This document shows positions 25,423-34,953 of a stretch of DNA of 64,000 nt, piece after piece; positions within the stretch are counted from its first letter, which is position 1; each line of letters starts with the position of its first letter. A program made the position numbers and the translations under genes. This DNA comes from Planctomycetales bacterium (GTDB taxonomy: Bacteria > Planctomycetota > Planctomycetia > Planctomycetales > Planctomycetaceae). The stretch spans positions 112,821 through 176,820 of the forward strand of contig JAPLOA010000095.1 in NCBI GenBank assembly GCA_026400835.1, written 5' to 3'. The notes under the pieces were generated by a model. That model was not told the DNA's origin. It searched no databases and saw only the letters and a list, made by a program, of their open reading frames with translations.

Positions 25423-27843
25423 TTACTTTGAAGACCCAGACTGCGTTTTCATCGCGTCCTGAATCAAGGCACGGTCATCATCACTCAAATACCTGTCCCG
25501 ATGACCCCACTTATGATTTAACTCATCGAGCTCCCTGACTCGATCTGCCGCCATCACAAGCAACTGTTCGACCTCAGCATCCGAAACACCTCGCTTGATA
25601 CCCTCGTAACAGAATCTGACAAGCTGCATCCACGCTTCAACGGAAGATGGGTACATGGCGACCACTTGTTGTTGCAACCCAATCGCCTCACTCAACAACC
25701 CGTCTTCGCTCTCTATTCGTGATCCGATGGCCAGACATTCTGCCTTCAGACCAACAGAAAAACTATTGCGTGTGTCGACAGAGATCCAGAGGTTACAGGC
25801 ATCCAGTGCCTTATCGAGCGATTTTTCCACTTTTGCCTTCTGTTCAGCCAACGAAACTGCATCTTCACCAGAATTTTTGACAGCCGATGTGATGCTTTCA
25901 AGCCCTTTCGATTCTTCCCTCAGGGCATACGCGGACAACTCCGCAACTCGTTGGCGCGGCCTTACGGCAAGCAGATCCGTCTCCGCAGCCTGACGACAGG
26001 CCGCCAAAGCTTCCCGCGGGTTTCCCTGACGGTGAAGAAGGTCATCGCCCAGCAGCATATGCCGTTCTACGCCGGAGACATCCATCAACCCAAACCGTAG
26101 CACAATGACTGCAGTTAATGCAGAAAGCGATACGCCCGGGAACATCCAATTCCGTCTGAAGAAACGAGCTTCATGACGCCGCACTGGAATCCCTTCCTCC
26201 ATCTGTCCAAGCGCGGAGAAAATCAACAGCAGCAACATCACTATTGGCATTTCAAAGCCTCCAGAGGCAAGCAAATGCACCATCAAGGTTACGCAGGAAG
26301 CGAGACATACATTCCTGTCGAGACCCTGGATCTTTCCTCTGCTTCCGATCACGCAAAAGATCAATCCCGAAAGCGGAAGCAGTCGCTCCGTAAGGTCAAG
26401 ATGAACCGACTCACCATTGATCCACTGCCAGGACAGATGAACAATCGCCCCCAGCACGATCGACTTGGGAACCAGGTAGCGAAGGCGTTTCGCGATAACA
26501 ATCTCCTCTGCTTGCGAAAGCAGAGACGCATCTGAAGAAAACGATTTGCGAAAACTGCCCCAGATGAATAACAGCAGACCAGCGAAGCCGATGGCCCCTC
26601 CGGCCGACCACGACTCAAGAAGAAAATTGTGAGGATCACGAATCTCTTCACTCGATTCGTCTGCCTTATGCGTCAAATAAACCTGGCGAAAATTGCCCGG
26701 CCCCGCCCCCGTCAGTGGAAACTCTTTTAAAGTCTCAATTGCTCCGGTCCAGTAGAACAATCGGAACTGCAATGAGCGAGACGACTCAAGTATGACCTCT
26801 TTGTCCAACGCCCCTGAGAATGCAGCAATCCCGATGATGAAACCTGCGAAGACCGACCCAAAAAACGACCACTGCAGAATCTTTCTCGCAGCAGCGGTTC
26901 GCCAACTGCTGATTGCAACAACAGCCAGACCCACAACAGCACCAGCCCAGGCAGAACGGCTTTTGGTAAGGACCAGACAGTACAGGATCAGCCCCGACTG
27001 AAGCAGGGGAATGATTAGTGCCATGAATTTTCGCGGCCCGCGGAAAGTCCAGGCTTGAACGGCTTGCCCAACCAGTAATACGAAGGATGTTGCAAGCACA
27101 CCGGCCAAAGTATTCGCCAGCGAAAATGTTGCAAATGGCTCAGAGCTTGATAGTAGTCGATTCTCCCACAGGATTCGATCGGTCCCTTCGAGCGGAATCC
27201 CCTTCGACTGAAAACGAGATACAATTTCAGAAATTCGAAACAATCCCGTCCCACCGGGCTCCGCCAGGGCCTTATCCAGTTCTGAACGTTCGCCCCGATA
27301 CCATTCCGCCTGCTCAGGGTAGAAAACCTGATGCTGCCAAATACCCATCACGGCAAGCCCAACGACGATCGTCGTCACGACCTGATACGCCTGAATCGCC
27401 TGAAGTCGATCGAGGCTCAAGTGTCGAAATACTCTCCAGGCGGCCAATAATCCAATCCACTCAAATGTCAGGTTCAACGCCGACCGACGATCTCCTTGAA
27501 CGTGAAACACATAAGCCGTTGAAAGGATATGTCCAACGACAATAAGCAGTACTCCAAAATCCACAATGCCGAATCCAGCCCTTCGCAGGCTATCGCCCCG
27601 ATTGCCTCGAGCAGCCGTCCAATATCGAAGCCCGATCATTCCTCCCAGCGTCAGCCACAGAATCACCAGATGCAACCCGCCTCCATTCACTGCGTCTTCC
27701 GTCGGCCATAAAAATGCAGACGTCAACAAGGCCAGCGCAAAAATTATCAGTGGTGATCGCATGAACAAGTCTTGAAGGAAGTAGAGTGAACCAAACAGAA
27801 ACATCACAGCAAATAGAAACGAAAAATGATCGCGGTGAAACAA
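25423..27843 (-). CDS. O-antigen ligase/polymerase-like membrane protein with TPR-like tail
   Basis: About 806 residues with 12 or so membrane segments in the first 560 residues and the Wzy/WaaL periplasmic-loop pattern (YWTGAIETLKEFPLTGAGPGNF then HNFLLESWSAGG). The C-terminal 230 residues are soluble and helical with TPR-like pairs (LGDDLLHRQGNPREALAACR and IGLQQQVVAMYPSSVEAWMQ). It should polymerise or ligate a lipid-linked surface glycan made via the WecA-like enzyme encoded just upstream. The start is unsettled: the frame is open from the stop codon at 27949 with protein-like sequence, but the first usable start is TTG 27843; ATG 27804 and 27762 are alternatives. Confidence 0.85.
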   Translation of the reverse strand: MFHRDHFSFLFAVMFLFGSLYFLQDLFMRSPLIIFALALLTSAFLWPTEDAVNGGGLHLVILWLTLGGMIGLRYWTAARGNRGDSLRRAGFGIVDFGVLLIVVGHILSTAYVFHVQGDRRSALNLTFEWIGLLAAWRVFRHLSLDRLQAIQAYQVVTTIVVGLAVMGIWQHQVFYPEQAEWYRGERSELDKALAEPGGTGLFRISEIVSRFQSKGIPLEGTDRILWENRLLSSSEPFATFSLANTLAGVLATSFVLLVGQAVQAWTFRGPRKFMALIIPLLQSGLILYCLVLTKSRSAWAGAVVGLAVVAISSWRTAAARKILQWSFFGSVFAGFIIGIAAFSGALDKEVILESSRSLQFRLFYWTGAIETLKEFPLTGAGPGNFRQVYLTHKADESSEEIRDPHNFLLESWSAGGAIGFAGLLLFIWGSFRKSFSSDASLLSQAEEIVIAKRLRYLVPKSIVLGAIVHLSWQWINGESVHLDLTERLLPLSGLIFCVIGSRGKIQGLDRNVCLASCVTLMVHLLASGGFEMPIVMLLLLIFSALGQMEEGIPVRRHEARFFRRNWMFPGVSLSALTAVIVLRFGLMDVSGVERHMLLGDDLLHRQGNPREALAACRQAAETDLLAVRPRQRVAELSAYALREESKGLESITSAVKNSGEDAVSLAEQKAKVEKSLDKALDACNLWISVDTRNSFSVGLKAECLAIGSRIESEDGLLSEAIGLQQQVVAMYPSSVEAWMQLVRFCYEGIKRGVSDAEVEQLLVMAADRVRELDELNHKWGHRDRYLSDDDRALIQDAMKTQSGSSK

Positions 27844-27948
27844 CCAACGATCTTCTATCAGAGTGACTCGAACTACCGCAGAGATGCGAAACAGACAGAC
27901 CAGAATGCGAAACGAATCGCCCGCGGAAAGTATGTCTTCCCCAAACTT

Positions 27949-29106
27949 TCACTCCGGCGAATGAACGGAGACAGAAGACTGCTGAGTTCTGACTTCCGCT
28001 AACGTCACCTGAATCTCATTTACGGATCGCCGCCCAACAGTTTCCAGAATCGCGATCACAGCCAGAACGCAGGAGATCAAAGAACATACCAGAGCGGCAC
28101 CAGCCCAGTCCTCAACTTTATACAGCAACAACCCCGCAAGTCCCGTCATCGCGGTCGTTAAATGAATCGTGAGCACTGCGTAGACTGGTCGAAATCCCAG
28201 CTCCACTAAGCGATGCGAGAAATGACTCTTGTCCCCATGAAATGGACTTCGTCCCTGACTGAGGCGAATAAAGACCACACTGCAAAAATCGTACAGTGGG
28301 ACAGCCATCACACAGACCGGAGCCAACATGACGTGACGACTACCTGTGCTTTCGTAGAATGTCCCCGTCACGGTAAGAGTCGCCAACAGGAAGCCAATCA
28401 AATTACTGCCACAGTCTCCCATAAAGATGCTGGCCGGAGGTCGATTCCAGACCAAAAATCCAGACAAGGCACCGGCCAGCAACACCAACGGAAACGCGAC
28501 AGACACCGTTGGTGACCGAAGCATAACCAGGAGAATGGCAGCAAACATCAATGAGGCGATCAGACCAATGCCCGCCGACAACGCATCCATGTTGTCCAGA
28601 AAGTTCATCGCATTGGTCAACACAATGATCCATAGCACGGTCGCCGCAAAACCAAACCAGGGCTGACTCACAAACACCGTCGCTCGGACCCCGGCCAGTA
28701 CGACTCCCACAGCCACCAGCATCTGCAGACCAAGCCGAAACTTCCACGAGAGGTTCCAGCGGTCATCCGCAAGTCCGGCCAGAAAGAGCACGATCGCGCC
28801 CGCAGCAATCGCCACAAGTTGGACCGTTCGATGCGAAGCTCCTCCAAGCTCCTGAAGGATCTCATCAATCACAGCAAATCGCCCTGCGGACTGAAGGATA
28901 CAAACTGCCATGATCACCATCGCGGGGATCAAAACTCCCAGAAATATCGCGATGCCACCGCCACGAGGTGTAGGCTGAACATGGACCTTTCGCTCTCCGG
29001 GAAGGTCAATCAGCCCCAACGCTGGCGCTAAGGCTCGTACCACAGGGGTCAGAATTACAGTGAGAATCGCGGATGCCAGAAATCCGGCAACCATAAACTC
29101 CAGCAT
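27949..29106 (-). CDS. WecA/TagO-type polyprenyl-phosphate sugar-1-phosphate transferase
   Basis: A 385-residue integral membrane enzyme of the MraY/WecA family (glycosyltransferase 4). It transfers a sugar-1-phosphate from a UDP-sugar to undecaprenyl phosphate, starting surface-glycan synthesis. Visible: the cytoplasmic PGERKVHVQPTPRGGG loop, an Asp motif (LAGLADDRW), NAMNFLDNMDALSAG, FMGDCGSNLIGF and the HxxH loop DKSHFSHRLVELGF, with about 11 membrane helices. WecA-type enzymes have this His loop, unlike MraY. Downstream on the same strand is the O-antigen-ligase-like gene, consistent with a glycan pathway. The TGA at 27949 is also in frame with that gene. Confidence 0.92.
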   Translation of the reverse strand: MLEFMVAGFLASAILTVILTPVVRALAPALGLIDLPGERKVHVQPTPRGGGIAIFLGVLIPAMVIMAVCILQSAGRFAVIDEILQELGGASHRTVQLVAIAAGAIVLFLAGLADDRWNLSWKFRLGLQMLVAVGVVLAGVRATVFVSQPWFGFAATVLWIIVLTNAMNFLDNMDALSAGIGLIASLMFAAILLVMLRSPTVSVAFPLVLLAGALSGFLVWNRPPASIFMGDCGSNLIGFLLATLTVTGTFYESTGSRHVMLAPVCVMAVPLYDFCSVVFIRLSQGRSPFHGDKSHFSHRLVELGFRPVYAVLTIHLTTAMTGLAGLLLYKVEDWAGAALVCSLISCVLAVIAILETVGRRSVNEIQVTLAEVRTQQSSVSVHSPE

Positions 29107-29621
29107 CGGTGAGCCTTCTTAACTCGGGGCTGAACGGAAAACGGTTGCGTGTTGTACGTTGATTCAACGAGTTGCCACAGGAGAAATCCGCGAAACAACA
29201 TCCTCCTGAAATAATCAATTCGGCTTCACGCTAAATCTGGCCGGGACTCTTTGCAAGTGCCGCCAATTTCCTGAATCGCGGCCAGCCCTCACTCGAGATT
29301 TGAAGATTTGACAATCCCTCAACAGTTCGAGGCCGACAACAAGATTCCCGGGCCGTCTCCGTGCAGAATCTACAATTCCAAGTGACTGTTTTCCGATTAG
29401 GCGTGAGGATTTTGCGGGCTAGACCGTCCATTGTTGTAGATTTGGCAGCGTGCCGACAGACACTTGGACAGAACCAAAACCCTATAAATCCATATCATCA
29501 AACGACTTACAGTAAATCAAGAAAGTCCGGCCCGTTTTGGCGCGGCAGTTGCCAATGAAGTTGAATCAGTTCGACAACAAACAGGCCATAGACTGTATCA
29601 AAGCATAACGGAGTGAGTGCG
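29107..29621. other. Divergent intergenic region
   Basis: About 515 bp between the starts of the WecA-like gene (- strand) and the TPR gene (+ strand). No gene, repeat or RNA is supported; it presumably contains both promoters. Confidence 0.5.
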
Positions 29622-30041
29622 ATGCGAATTCAAATGACCCCAAAGACTGTCCGAAGAATTCTTTCCGCTGATGGCTATCTCGATCTTGGCATGCCCGAGC
29701 GAGCAATTGAAGAACTGGATCGGATCGAAGATGCCGGCCCTCTGGAAGGTCCTGTGCAACTTCTGCATGGAATCGCCCTGAAACAGACTCAGAACCATCG
29801 TGATGCAATCACCCATCTCGAAAAAGCAGCTCGGATCATGCCATCTCCGATTCGACGGTTCGCATGGCGAGAATTGGTGGATGCCTACCGAGCTGTGGGC
29901 AGCGACGCTCTTGCAGACATGGCTCAGAAGCTCGGCGGAGACGGCGAATTTCAACTGAAGATCAGCCTTCCGTTCGCGGACCTGACGCTAAACATTCCCA
30001 CATCTTCGAAGGTAGAAATGCCCGGACTTCGAATGACCTAA
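29622..30041 (+). CDS. Small TPR-like protein
   Basis: A 139-residue protein with two TPR-like helical pairs (ADGYLDLGMPERAIEELDRI and LLHGIALKQTQNHRDAITHL), then IRRFAWRELVDAYRAVG and a beta-type C-terminus (FQLKISLPFADLTLNIP). No signal peptide. The GTG at 29613 is in frame, but a GGAG at 29610-29613 sits eight bases before the ATG at 29622, which decides the start. Function unknown; an adaptor role is inferred only from the fold. Confidence 0.75.
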   Translation: MRIQMTPKTVRRILSADGYLDLGMPERAIEELDRIEDAGPLEGPVQLLHGIALKQTQNHRDAITHLEKAARIMPSPIRRFAWRELVDAYRAVGSDALADMAQKLGGDGEFQLKISLPFADLTLNIPTSSKVEMPGLRMT

Positions 30042-30366
30042 GGATCTCCAAGATAGTTTCTATTCGGCCAAAACGGACCGAAAGAATAATGATCACTTGA
30101 ACACTTTCTATCAGGGTTTTTGGCACTAGCATTCACCGGCACGATTTTCCGATGGATCATTCACAGTTGCCCTGGATTGCCGTATCCGGGCACTCCACGA
30201 ATTCGTCTCATCCCTGCGCATGGCTCATCTGAACGAAAGGTCTATCCTCCGACCGGGGCTTTTCCGTATTCTTCATTCGTAGCAGTCTCGCCAGAACATC
30301 GATTCCTGCATCCTGAGGCAGGATCGGCGTGAGCTGCTGTGTCCATAGAATGGAGTCTTGCGGGCC
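30042..30366. other. Intergenic region upstream of the LpoB-like gene
   Basis: 325 bp with no supported gene. A small hairpin (CCTGCATCCTGAGGCAGG) lies at about 30305-30322 but has no T-run, so it is not called a terminator. Confidence 0.45.
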
Positions 30367-31047
30367 ATGCAACGTCGAAGAATGTTTCTCGCCGCGCTGT
30401 TGAACGGTTCGGCTGTAGGCTTCATCAGCGGATGTCGCAATAAGCAGTACGCGCACGTACTAAAAAAAAATGACAAGGACATGGTTGGCAGCCATGTGGC
30501 CGGTGCCGAGACATGGAAACCACTGATCGATGAATCTGTCGGTCGCTTGCTGGCAAAGTCCTGCTCCACGGTCCACCAGGCATCCCACTCCACCGTCGAG
30601 GGTGAAGGGATTCCGATCCGAACGGTCTGCTTCGTCGGCGTCGAAAATCGCAGCGCAGAAGAAATCGGCGACTTCAAAGAGCAGATCTACGAACACATTG
30701 ATTCACTCATCTCTCAGGATCCTCAGTTCAAGATGATCAGCCGACGTTACGTCGAAGCGGCGATGGGCGAATGCCGATGTCGGCCCGAGTCGCTTCTGCT
30801 TCCGGCCCGCCAACGCGAACTCCAGATGGCTCTGGAACGCGTTGACCAACCATTTGATTATCTTTTGTTTGCCAGTATCACTTCGGGCACAACCAACAGC
30901 AACGGTGACTACCAACGTGACTATTTGCTGACGCTGGAGTTGTTGGATATTCACACCGGCGAATCACAAAAAGACAGCGCCATGCTTCGCAAGGGTTACC
31001 ACAAGGGATTCTTCGGCAAGCGCAAGCATTACGGCGAAGACGACTAG
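30367..31047 (+). CDS. LpoB-like lipoprotein (penicillin-binding-protein activator family)
   Basis: A 226-residue lipoprotein: MQRRRMFLAALLNGSAVGF then ISGC, a good lipobox. The mature part matches the LpoB family fold: ESVGRLLAKS, RTVCFVGVENRSAEEIGDF, IYEHIDSLISQDPQFKMISR, YVEAAM and FDYLLFASITSG, ending with DYLLTLELLDIHTGE. In E. coli, LpoB is an outer-membrane lipoprotein that activates PBP1b; the equivalent partner in planctomycetes is not known. ATG 30367 is preferred over TTG 30358 because a GGAG lies 11 bases upstream. The next gene encodes a COG3014-like lipoprotein, a recurring neighbour of LpoB-like genes. Confidence 0.85.
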   Translation: MQRRRMFLAALLNGSAVGFISGCRNKQYAHVLKKNDKDMVGSHVAGAETWKPLIDESVGRLLAKSCSTVHQASHSTVEGEGIPIRTVCFVGVENRSAEEIGDFKEQIYEHIDSLISQDPQFKMISRRYVEAAMGECRCRPESLLLPARQRELQMALERVDQPFDYLLFASITSGTTNSNGDYQRDYLLTLELLDIHTGESQKDSAMLRKGYHKGFFGKRKHYGEDD

Positions 31048-31138
31048 TCGATTCGCGGCCAGCAGTATCGTCGCGGTCTGATTTCATCAGGAAGAAACAC
31101 GGGCGACTCTCTGCAGGATTCCATCAAAGTTTTCAGCT

Positions 31139-32692
31139 ATGGACGATTCGAACTGCACCGTTCCGCAGTTGTTTCGCCGCCTCAGACCGTGGTCTCTTGC
31201 GGCGTTGGGGATCGTTTCTTGCCTGAACTCCGGATGTCAATCGTGGCAGAAGTCTCACGAATCGGCAATCACCAACTTTGGAGCAGGTGATCTCGAGCTT
31301 TCAAAATCTGCTCTCACGGATTCACAAAAATCACTCAGAGCGGAAAAGAAGCTGCTTGAGCTGGATCAGGCAATACTTGAACTGGCGAGTGGTGATGTTC
31401 GACAAGCCGAAGGCCGATTTCGGAACCTCCGCCATGAACTGGAGTTCCTTGAACAAAAGGACGTGACGGAACAAGCCTCATCCATGTTGATGGACAGCCG
31501 GGCCGTTGCATATTCCGGCCGTGACTTTGAACGCCGCATGGTCCTTAACATGGCGTTGTTGACGAGTGTATTTGGTGACGGACAAGACTCGTTTGCCTAT
31601 TCGCTGCAGGTCACGGAGGCTGCGGCAAATCGACGAGAAGCGATCGCGGCAAAACTGAACAAAGATACCAGCTCAAGCCACCTTGCTGAAAGTCACGATA
31701 CGACTCTTCCGGCTTCCAATATATCGCCAGCAGGTTTTGTCGCTAATGTGTCGCAAGGTTCGTTAGCGGTCCCGACATCGTCGCTCGATCAGCCGTTGGC
31801 ACTGAGTTCTTATCTTGCTGCTGCAGTGCAGTCTGAATCCCCCACACGACACCAGGAGACCGAATCCGCGATTACCGATATCGGATATTGGAATCCCACA
31901 TTCCTGCGTCATGACAAAATTTCGTCGGGCGGCGAGTTCGGGACGCGTTGCGAACCAGGAAATGGCACCCTGCACGTTATTGCCTTCGTCGGAAAATCAC
32001 CGCGTTGGATTTCCGAATCGGCTGAACCAACCTCAGCAGCCCTTTTGATTGCCGACCGAATCATCAGTGCTACGGGGAAGCATACGCTGCCTCCGACAAT
32101 TGCCTCTGTAAAAATCGCGAAGCCTGAACCTGCCGGATATCTTCTCCCCGCGGGCAGTCTGCGGTGTGTTGTTGGGCCATCGAATTCGGCACCTCAACAG
32201 ATTGCGGCTTCACCACTGACCTTTTCAACAGTCGTTGACATGCACGAAGTCGCTCAGGCCTCGTACAACGAACACCGGGATCAGGAGATCGCAGCCGCCA
32301 TTACTCGCCGAGTCATGAAGAAAGGCGCCGTTTACGTTCTCAAAGAGACGCAGAATATTCATCGTAACTCTCTGGTCGACCTGGGAATCAACGTGGCTGG
32401 CATTGCCTGGGAAGCCATGGAAAAGGCCGACACTCGATCATGGAGAATGCTGCCCGGACGCATCGACATTGCTCGTGCCGAATTACCAGCGGGGCAATGG
32501 ACAACCAAACTTCAGATCACAGGCTACGGGACAACCGGTCATCTCTCGTCGGTCCCCATTCACATCGCTGACGGACGCAATACGTATATCCTGTGCATCA
32601 TTCCGGAGAGAGACTTTACAGGCAACATCCTTGTCGGCGGAGCAGACAATCATATCGTTCCCGCCAGCAACGTCGTCTCTGAGACCAACTGA
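31139..32692 (+). CDS. COG3014-like lipoprotein
   Basis: A 517-residue exported protein with a hydrophobic signal (PWSLAALGIVSCLNSG) and Cys at its end, hence a probable lipoprotein with an imperfect lipobox. The N-terminal half is TPR-like (AEKKLLELDQAILELASGDV, then RQAEGRFRNLRHELEFLEQ). The C-terminal half carries DMHEVAQASYNEHRDQEIAA and RVMKKGAVYVLKE, then INVAGIAWEAMEKADTRSWR and LPGRIDIARAELPAG, the pattern I associate with COG3014 proteins. A Ser/Thr-rich low-complexity insert lies near residues 180-260. It lies 91 bp downstream of the LpoB-like gene, so the two probably act together in the envelope. Confidence 0.8.
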   Translation: MDDSNCTVPQLFRRLRPWSLAALGIVSCLNSGCQSWQKSHESAITNFGAGDLELSKSALTDSQKSLRAEKKLLELDQAILELASGDVRQAEGRFRNLRHELEFLEQKDVTEQASSMLMDSRAVAYSGRDFERRMVLNMALLTSVFGDGQDSFAYSLQVTEAAANRREAIAAKLNKDTSSSHLAESHDTTLPASNISPAGFVANVSQGSLAVPTSSLDQPLALSSYLAAAVQSESPTRHQETESAITDIGYWNPTFLRHDKISSGGEFGTRCEPGNGTLHVIAFVGKSPRWISESAEPTSAALLIADRIISATGKHTLPPTIASVKIAKPEPAGYLLPAGSLRCVVGPSNSAPQQIAASPLTFSTVVDMHEVAQASYNEHRDQEIAAAITRRVMKKGAVYVLKETQNIHRNSLVDLGINVAGIAWEAMEKADTRSWRMLPGRIDIARAELPAGQWTTKLQITGYGTTGHLSSVPIHIADGRNTYILCIIPERDFTGNILVGGADNHIVPASNVVSETN

Positions 32693-32793
32693 TTCCTCTT
32701 CGAAGCGAACCATATCATTCGCTGCTTACGACGCGCCGTTTCAGAAGGCAGAGACCAGTCATACTCTGCATCCTCGAACTCATCCGGAGACAG

Positions 32794-33750
32794 TCATTGG
32801 CGATTCTCAGCCTGATGACGAATCTCAATCTGAACCTTCCTGAGTCTGTCAGGCCAGACAAACTCTGGCGACTTTGATGGATCATATCCTTTCAGGTGTC
32901 CGTTCAGCCGAGTCACTGGCTTTGTATATCGCAGCTCGGTGTCTCCAAAAACCTCGCGGCACAATGCGGCCAGCTCAGGGTCATAATCAAGCAGCTCGTC
33001 TCGAGTATTCACATGGTTGTGGTCGTGATCGTCTTCTCGATTATTGTTAAACCACGACTGCACACCCTCGGCAAAGTACTCGTGATGATTCACCGAGGCA
33101 TACTTGCCTTTCCAAAGTCCGGCCGATATCGCTTTCTGCCAGGCGGCCTTTAGCCGAACATCGAAGGTTGGATCAACATTCAGCATTCCACGAAGATGAA
33201 TGTTGTGGGCAAACTCATGAATCAGAATGCATTCAGCCTGATAGGGATCGCCCTTGTAGCCGAGAAGGTTCTCTTCCCCACAGGAACAATACGGATCCGT
33301 TTCTGAGCCCCCCATTCCTCTGGCTCGCGCATCCCAGAAGTCGACTGCTGAAATCCCATCGACTTCGCGGCCATCACCCGCTGGATCACCCAGCCATTTC
33401 CACTCTGGCAAGTCCGTGGTGTATTCGTTCCACGCAATGATGCTCATTCGGGAGCCACTTTTGATCATGGCATCTTTGGCATCAGGACGCTTCGCCAACA
33501 TCAGATCGATCAGATAAGCCGCTTCGAGCAGAGCACGATCATCGACCAACTTGGAAGCAACAATCGGATAACCACTCGCACTGACGAACTTTGAGTAGTA
33601 CTCGGGAATCTTAAGTTCCGGCGGTGGGAAAGAAACGACGTACTTCGTTTCGTCCGCTGAGAGTTCTGCAAACGAAAGCAGAGCAATACTCAACACACCA
33701 AGCACTCCGCGGAATCCTTCGGGAGTCACGCCGAACTCCAAACCGAACAT
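32794..33750 (-). CDS. Exported HExxH (gluzincin-like) putative metalloprotein
   Basis: A 318-residue protein in the chosen form. It has a zinc-protease-type motif, ILIHEFAHNIHLRG (HEFAH), and a glutamate-containing segment about 50 residues later (NHHEYFAEGVQSWF), the arrangement of gluzincins. A Cys-containing stretch (DPYCSCGEENLLGY) lies before the motif. The frame is open to 33915; ATG 33750 begins a signal-peptide-like segment (RGVLGVLSIALLSFAEL), and ATG 33780 is the next alternative. Peptidase activity is inferred from the motif only. The gene is convergent with the COG3014-like gene. Confidence 0.78.
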   Translation of the reverse strand: MFGLEFGVTPEGFRGVLGVLSIALLSFAELSADETKYVVSFPPPELKIPEYYSKFVSASGYPIVASKLVDDRALLEAAYLIDLMLAKRPDAKDAMIKSGSRMSIIAWNEYTTDLPEWKWLGDPAGDGREVDGISAVDFWDARARGMGGSETDPYCSCGEENLLGYKGDPYQAECILIHEFAHNIHLRGMLNVDPTFDVRLKAAWQKAISAGLWKGKYASVNHHEYFAEGVQSWFNNNREDDHDHNHVNTRDELLDYDPELAALCREVFGDTELRYTKPVTRLNGHLKGYDPSKSPEFVWPDRLRKVQIEIRHQAENRQ

Positions 33751-33930
33751 AGCTGTCTTCCCGACCGACTGTTGACCCATGTCAGATGAGCCTGGTGCTT
33801 CGTCAAGTCTCCATTTTGGTGCAGGATGGGCATTCTTGTCCGTCGCTGGTTTGTCGGACAAGAATGTCCAACTCCAGAAAGTGTCCAACCTGCGTTTCCA
33901 GGCCTGACATAGCACTGGTTTTCCGCAAGA

Positions 33931-34953
33931 CTAATTGGCAATCGATCCGCTGACGTTAAACTTCAGGACATCTTCGCGTCCCTGAATCTTCACGATCATC
34001 TCTTCACTGAACTTGCCAACCTTTTCAGGGGCAGTGAACTTCATTTCTACGATCTGCAGCTTGTTTTCTTTTTCGCTCATCTTGACTTCAAAACAATCCT
34101 GCATCTGCTGACAGTCGACATCCTGAATCAGGAAAGGCTTGTTACCCTGCAGAACAACTTTCACGATTGTGTTTTCACCCGGCTTCAATGGCACCAATTG
34201 ACCCTTGCTGTTCCTCACGGCAATATCAGGTGTAGTGATGCGAATATCAGGAACCACAGTAGCCAGAGTAATCAATGGCACATTGGGATGAGTAGCGTCA
34301 TCGGTCACAAGAGTAATGATGTCGCGAAAGCGACCAGGTTTTGTTTTTGGATCCAGAGTCACCTCAAGATCGTAAACAACATTTCCACCAACACGAGAGA
34401 CCTCAGTCAGTTTACCTTTCAGGTCTTTTCCCGGGAACTTGACATCCCTGATGTTCCAATCAGGTCGCCCTGCATAAGCTATACGAACTGTTTTCCTGCC
34501 GCCGCTCAGAAAATCAAGCGAACCAAAATCCACGCTGCTCGGTTCGAACACGATATCGGTTCGGATGTAGGCAGAAATCGGCACTCGCACTTCCGCAAAC
34601 TGCGGTGAGTCAAAGTAGATCGACAGCGAAGTATCGCGCTGACCTTTGAAGGAACGCGTATTCATTCGCACTTCAATAAAGGTCTTCTCACCCGGCTGCA
34701 GCAGTGTTTTACCCGGAGCGCTTGCCTCAGCACATCGACAGGCTGTGGACCAACTGGAAATGTGCAAAGTGGCCGACGTTGAATTTTCGATGCTGACAAC
34801 CTGCACCGCCTCCGCGCCAGTCGCAATGACACCAAACTCAAGCTTCTTCTTGTCAACGACCGCATCAGCCCAGCTACCCTGTGCGAACAGAGAGGGACTC
34901 ACAAGGATCAAACCCATGACAACAACAGTTGACCGACAAATGTTCCCCAACAT
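33931..34953 (-). CDS. DUF1573 protein with signal peptide
   Basis: A 340-residue exported protein. ATG 34953 starts a signal peptide (CRSTVVVMGLILVSPSLFAQ); the frame is open to 35025 but the extra codons lack support. The DUF1573 domain is seen at once: KKKLEFGVIATGAEAVQVVS, STACRCAEASAPGKTLLQPG and FIEVRMNTRSFKG. Two further Ig-like repeats follow (IVFEPSSVDFGSLDFLSGG and PDIAVRNSKGQLVPLKPGE). Function unknown; probably a periplasmic or cell-surface structural protein. Confidence 0.88.
   Translation of the reverse strand: MLGNICRSTVVVMGLILVSPSLFAQGSWADAVVDKKKLEFGVIATGAEAVQVVSIENSTSATLHISSWSTACRCAEASAPGKTLLQPGEKTFIEVRMNTRSFKGQRDTSLSIYFDSPQFAEVRVPISAYIRTDIVFEPSSVDFGSLDFLSGGRKTVRIAYAGRPDWNIRDVKFPGKDLKGKLTEVSRVGGNVVYDLEVTLDPKTKPGRFRDIITLVTDDATHPNVPLITLATVVPDIRITTPDIAVRNSKGQLVPLKPGENTIVKVVLQGNKPFLIQDVDCQQMQDCFEVKMSEKENKLQIVEMKFTAPEKVGKFSEEMIVKIQGREDVLKFNVSGSIAN

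Noticed and set aside
27590..27952. Open frame on the - strand starting with GTG overlapping the WecA-type stop
   Set aside because: It is Ser/Arg-rich and lies across the first membrane segments of the ligase gene in another frame; only its start position is of interest.
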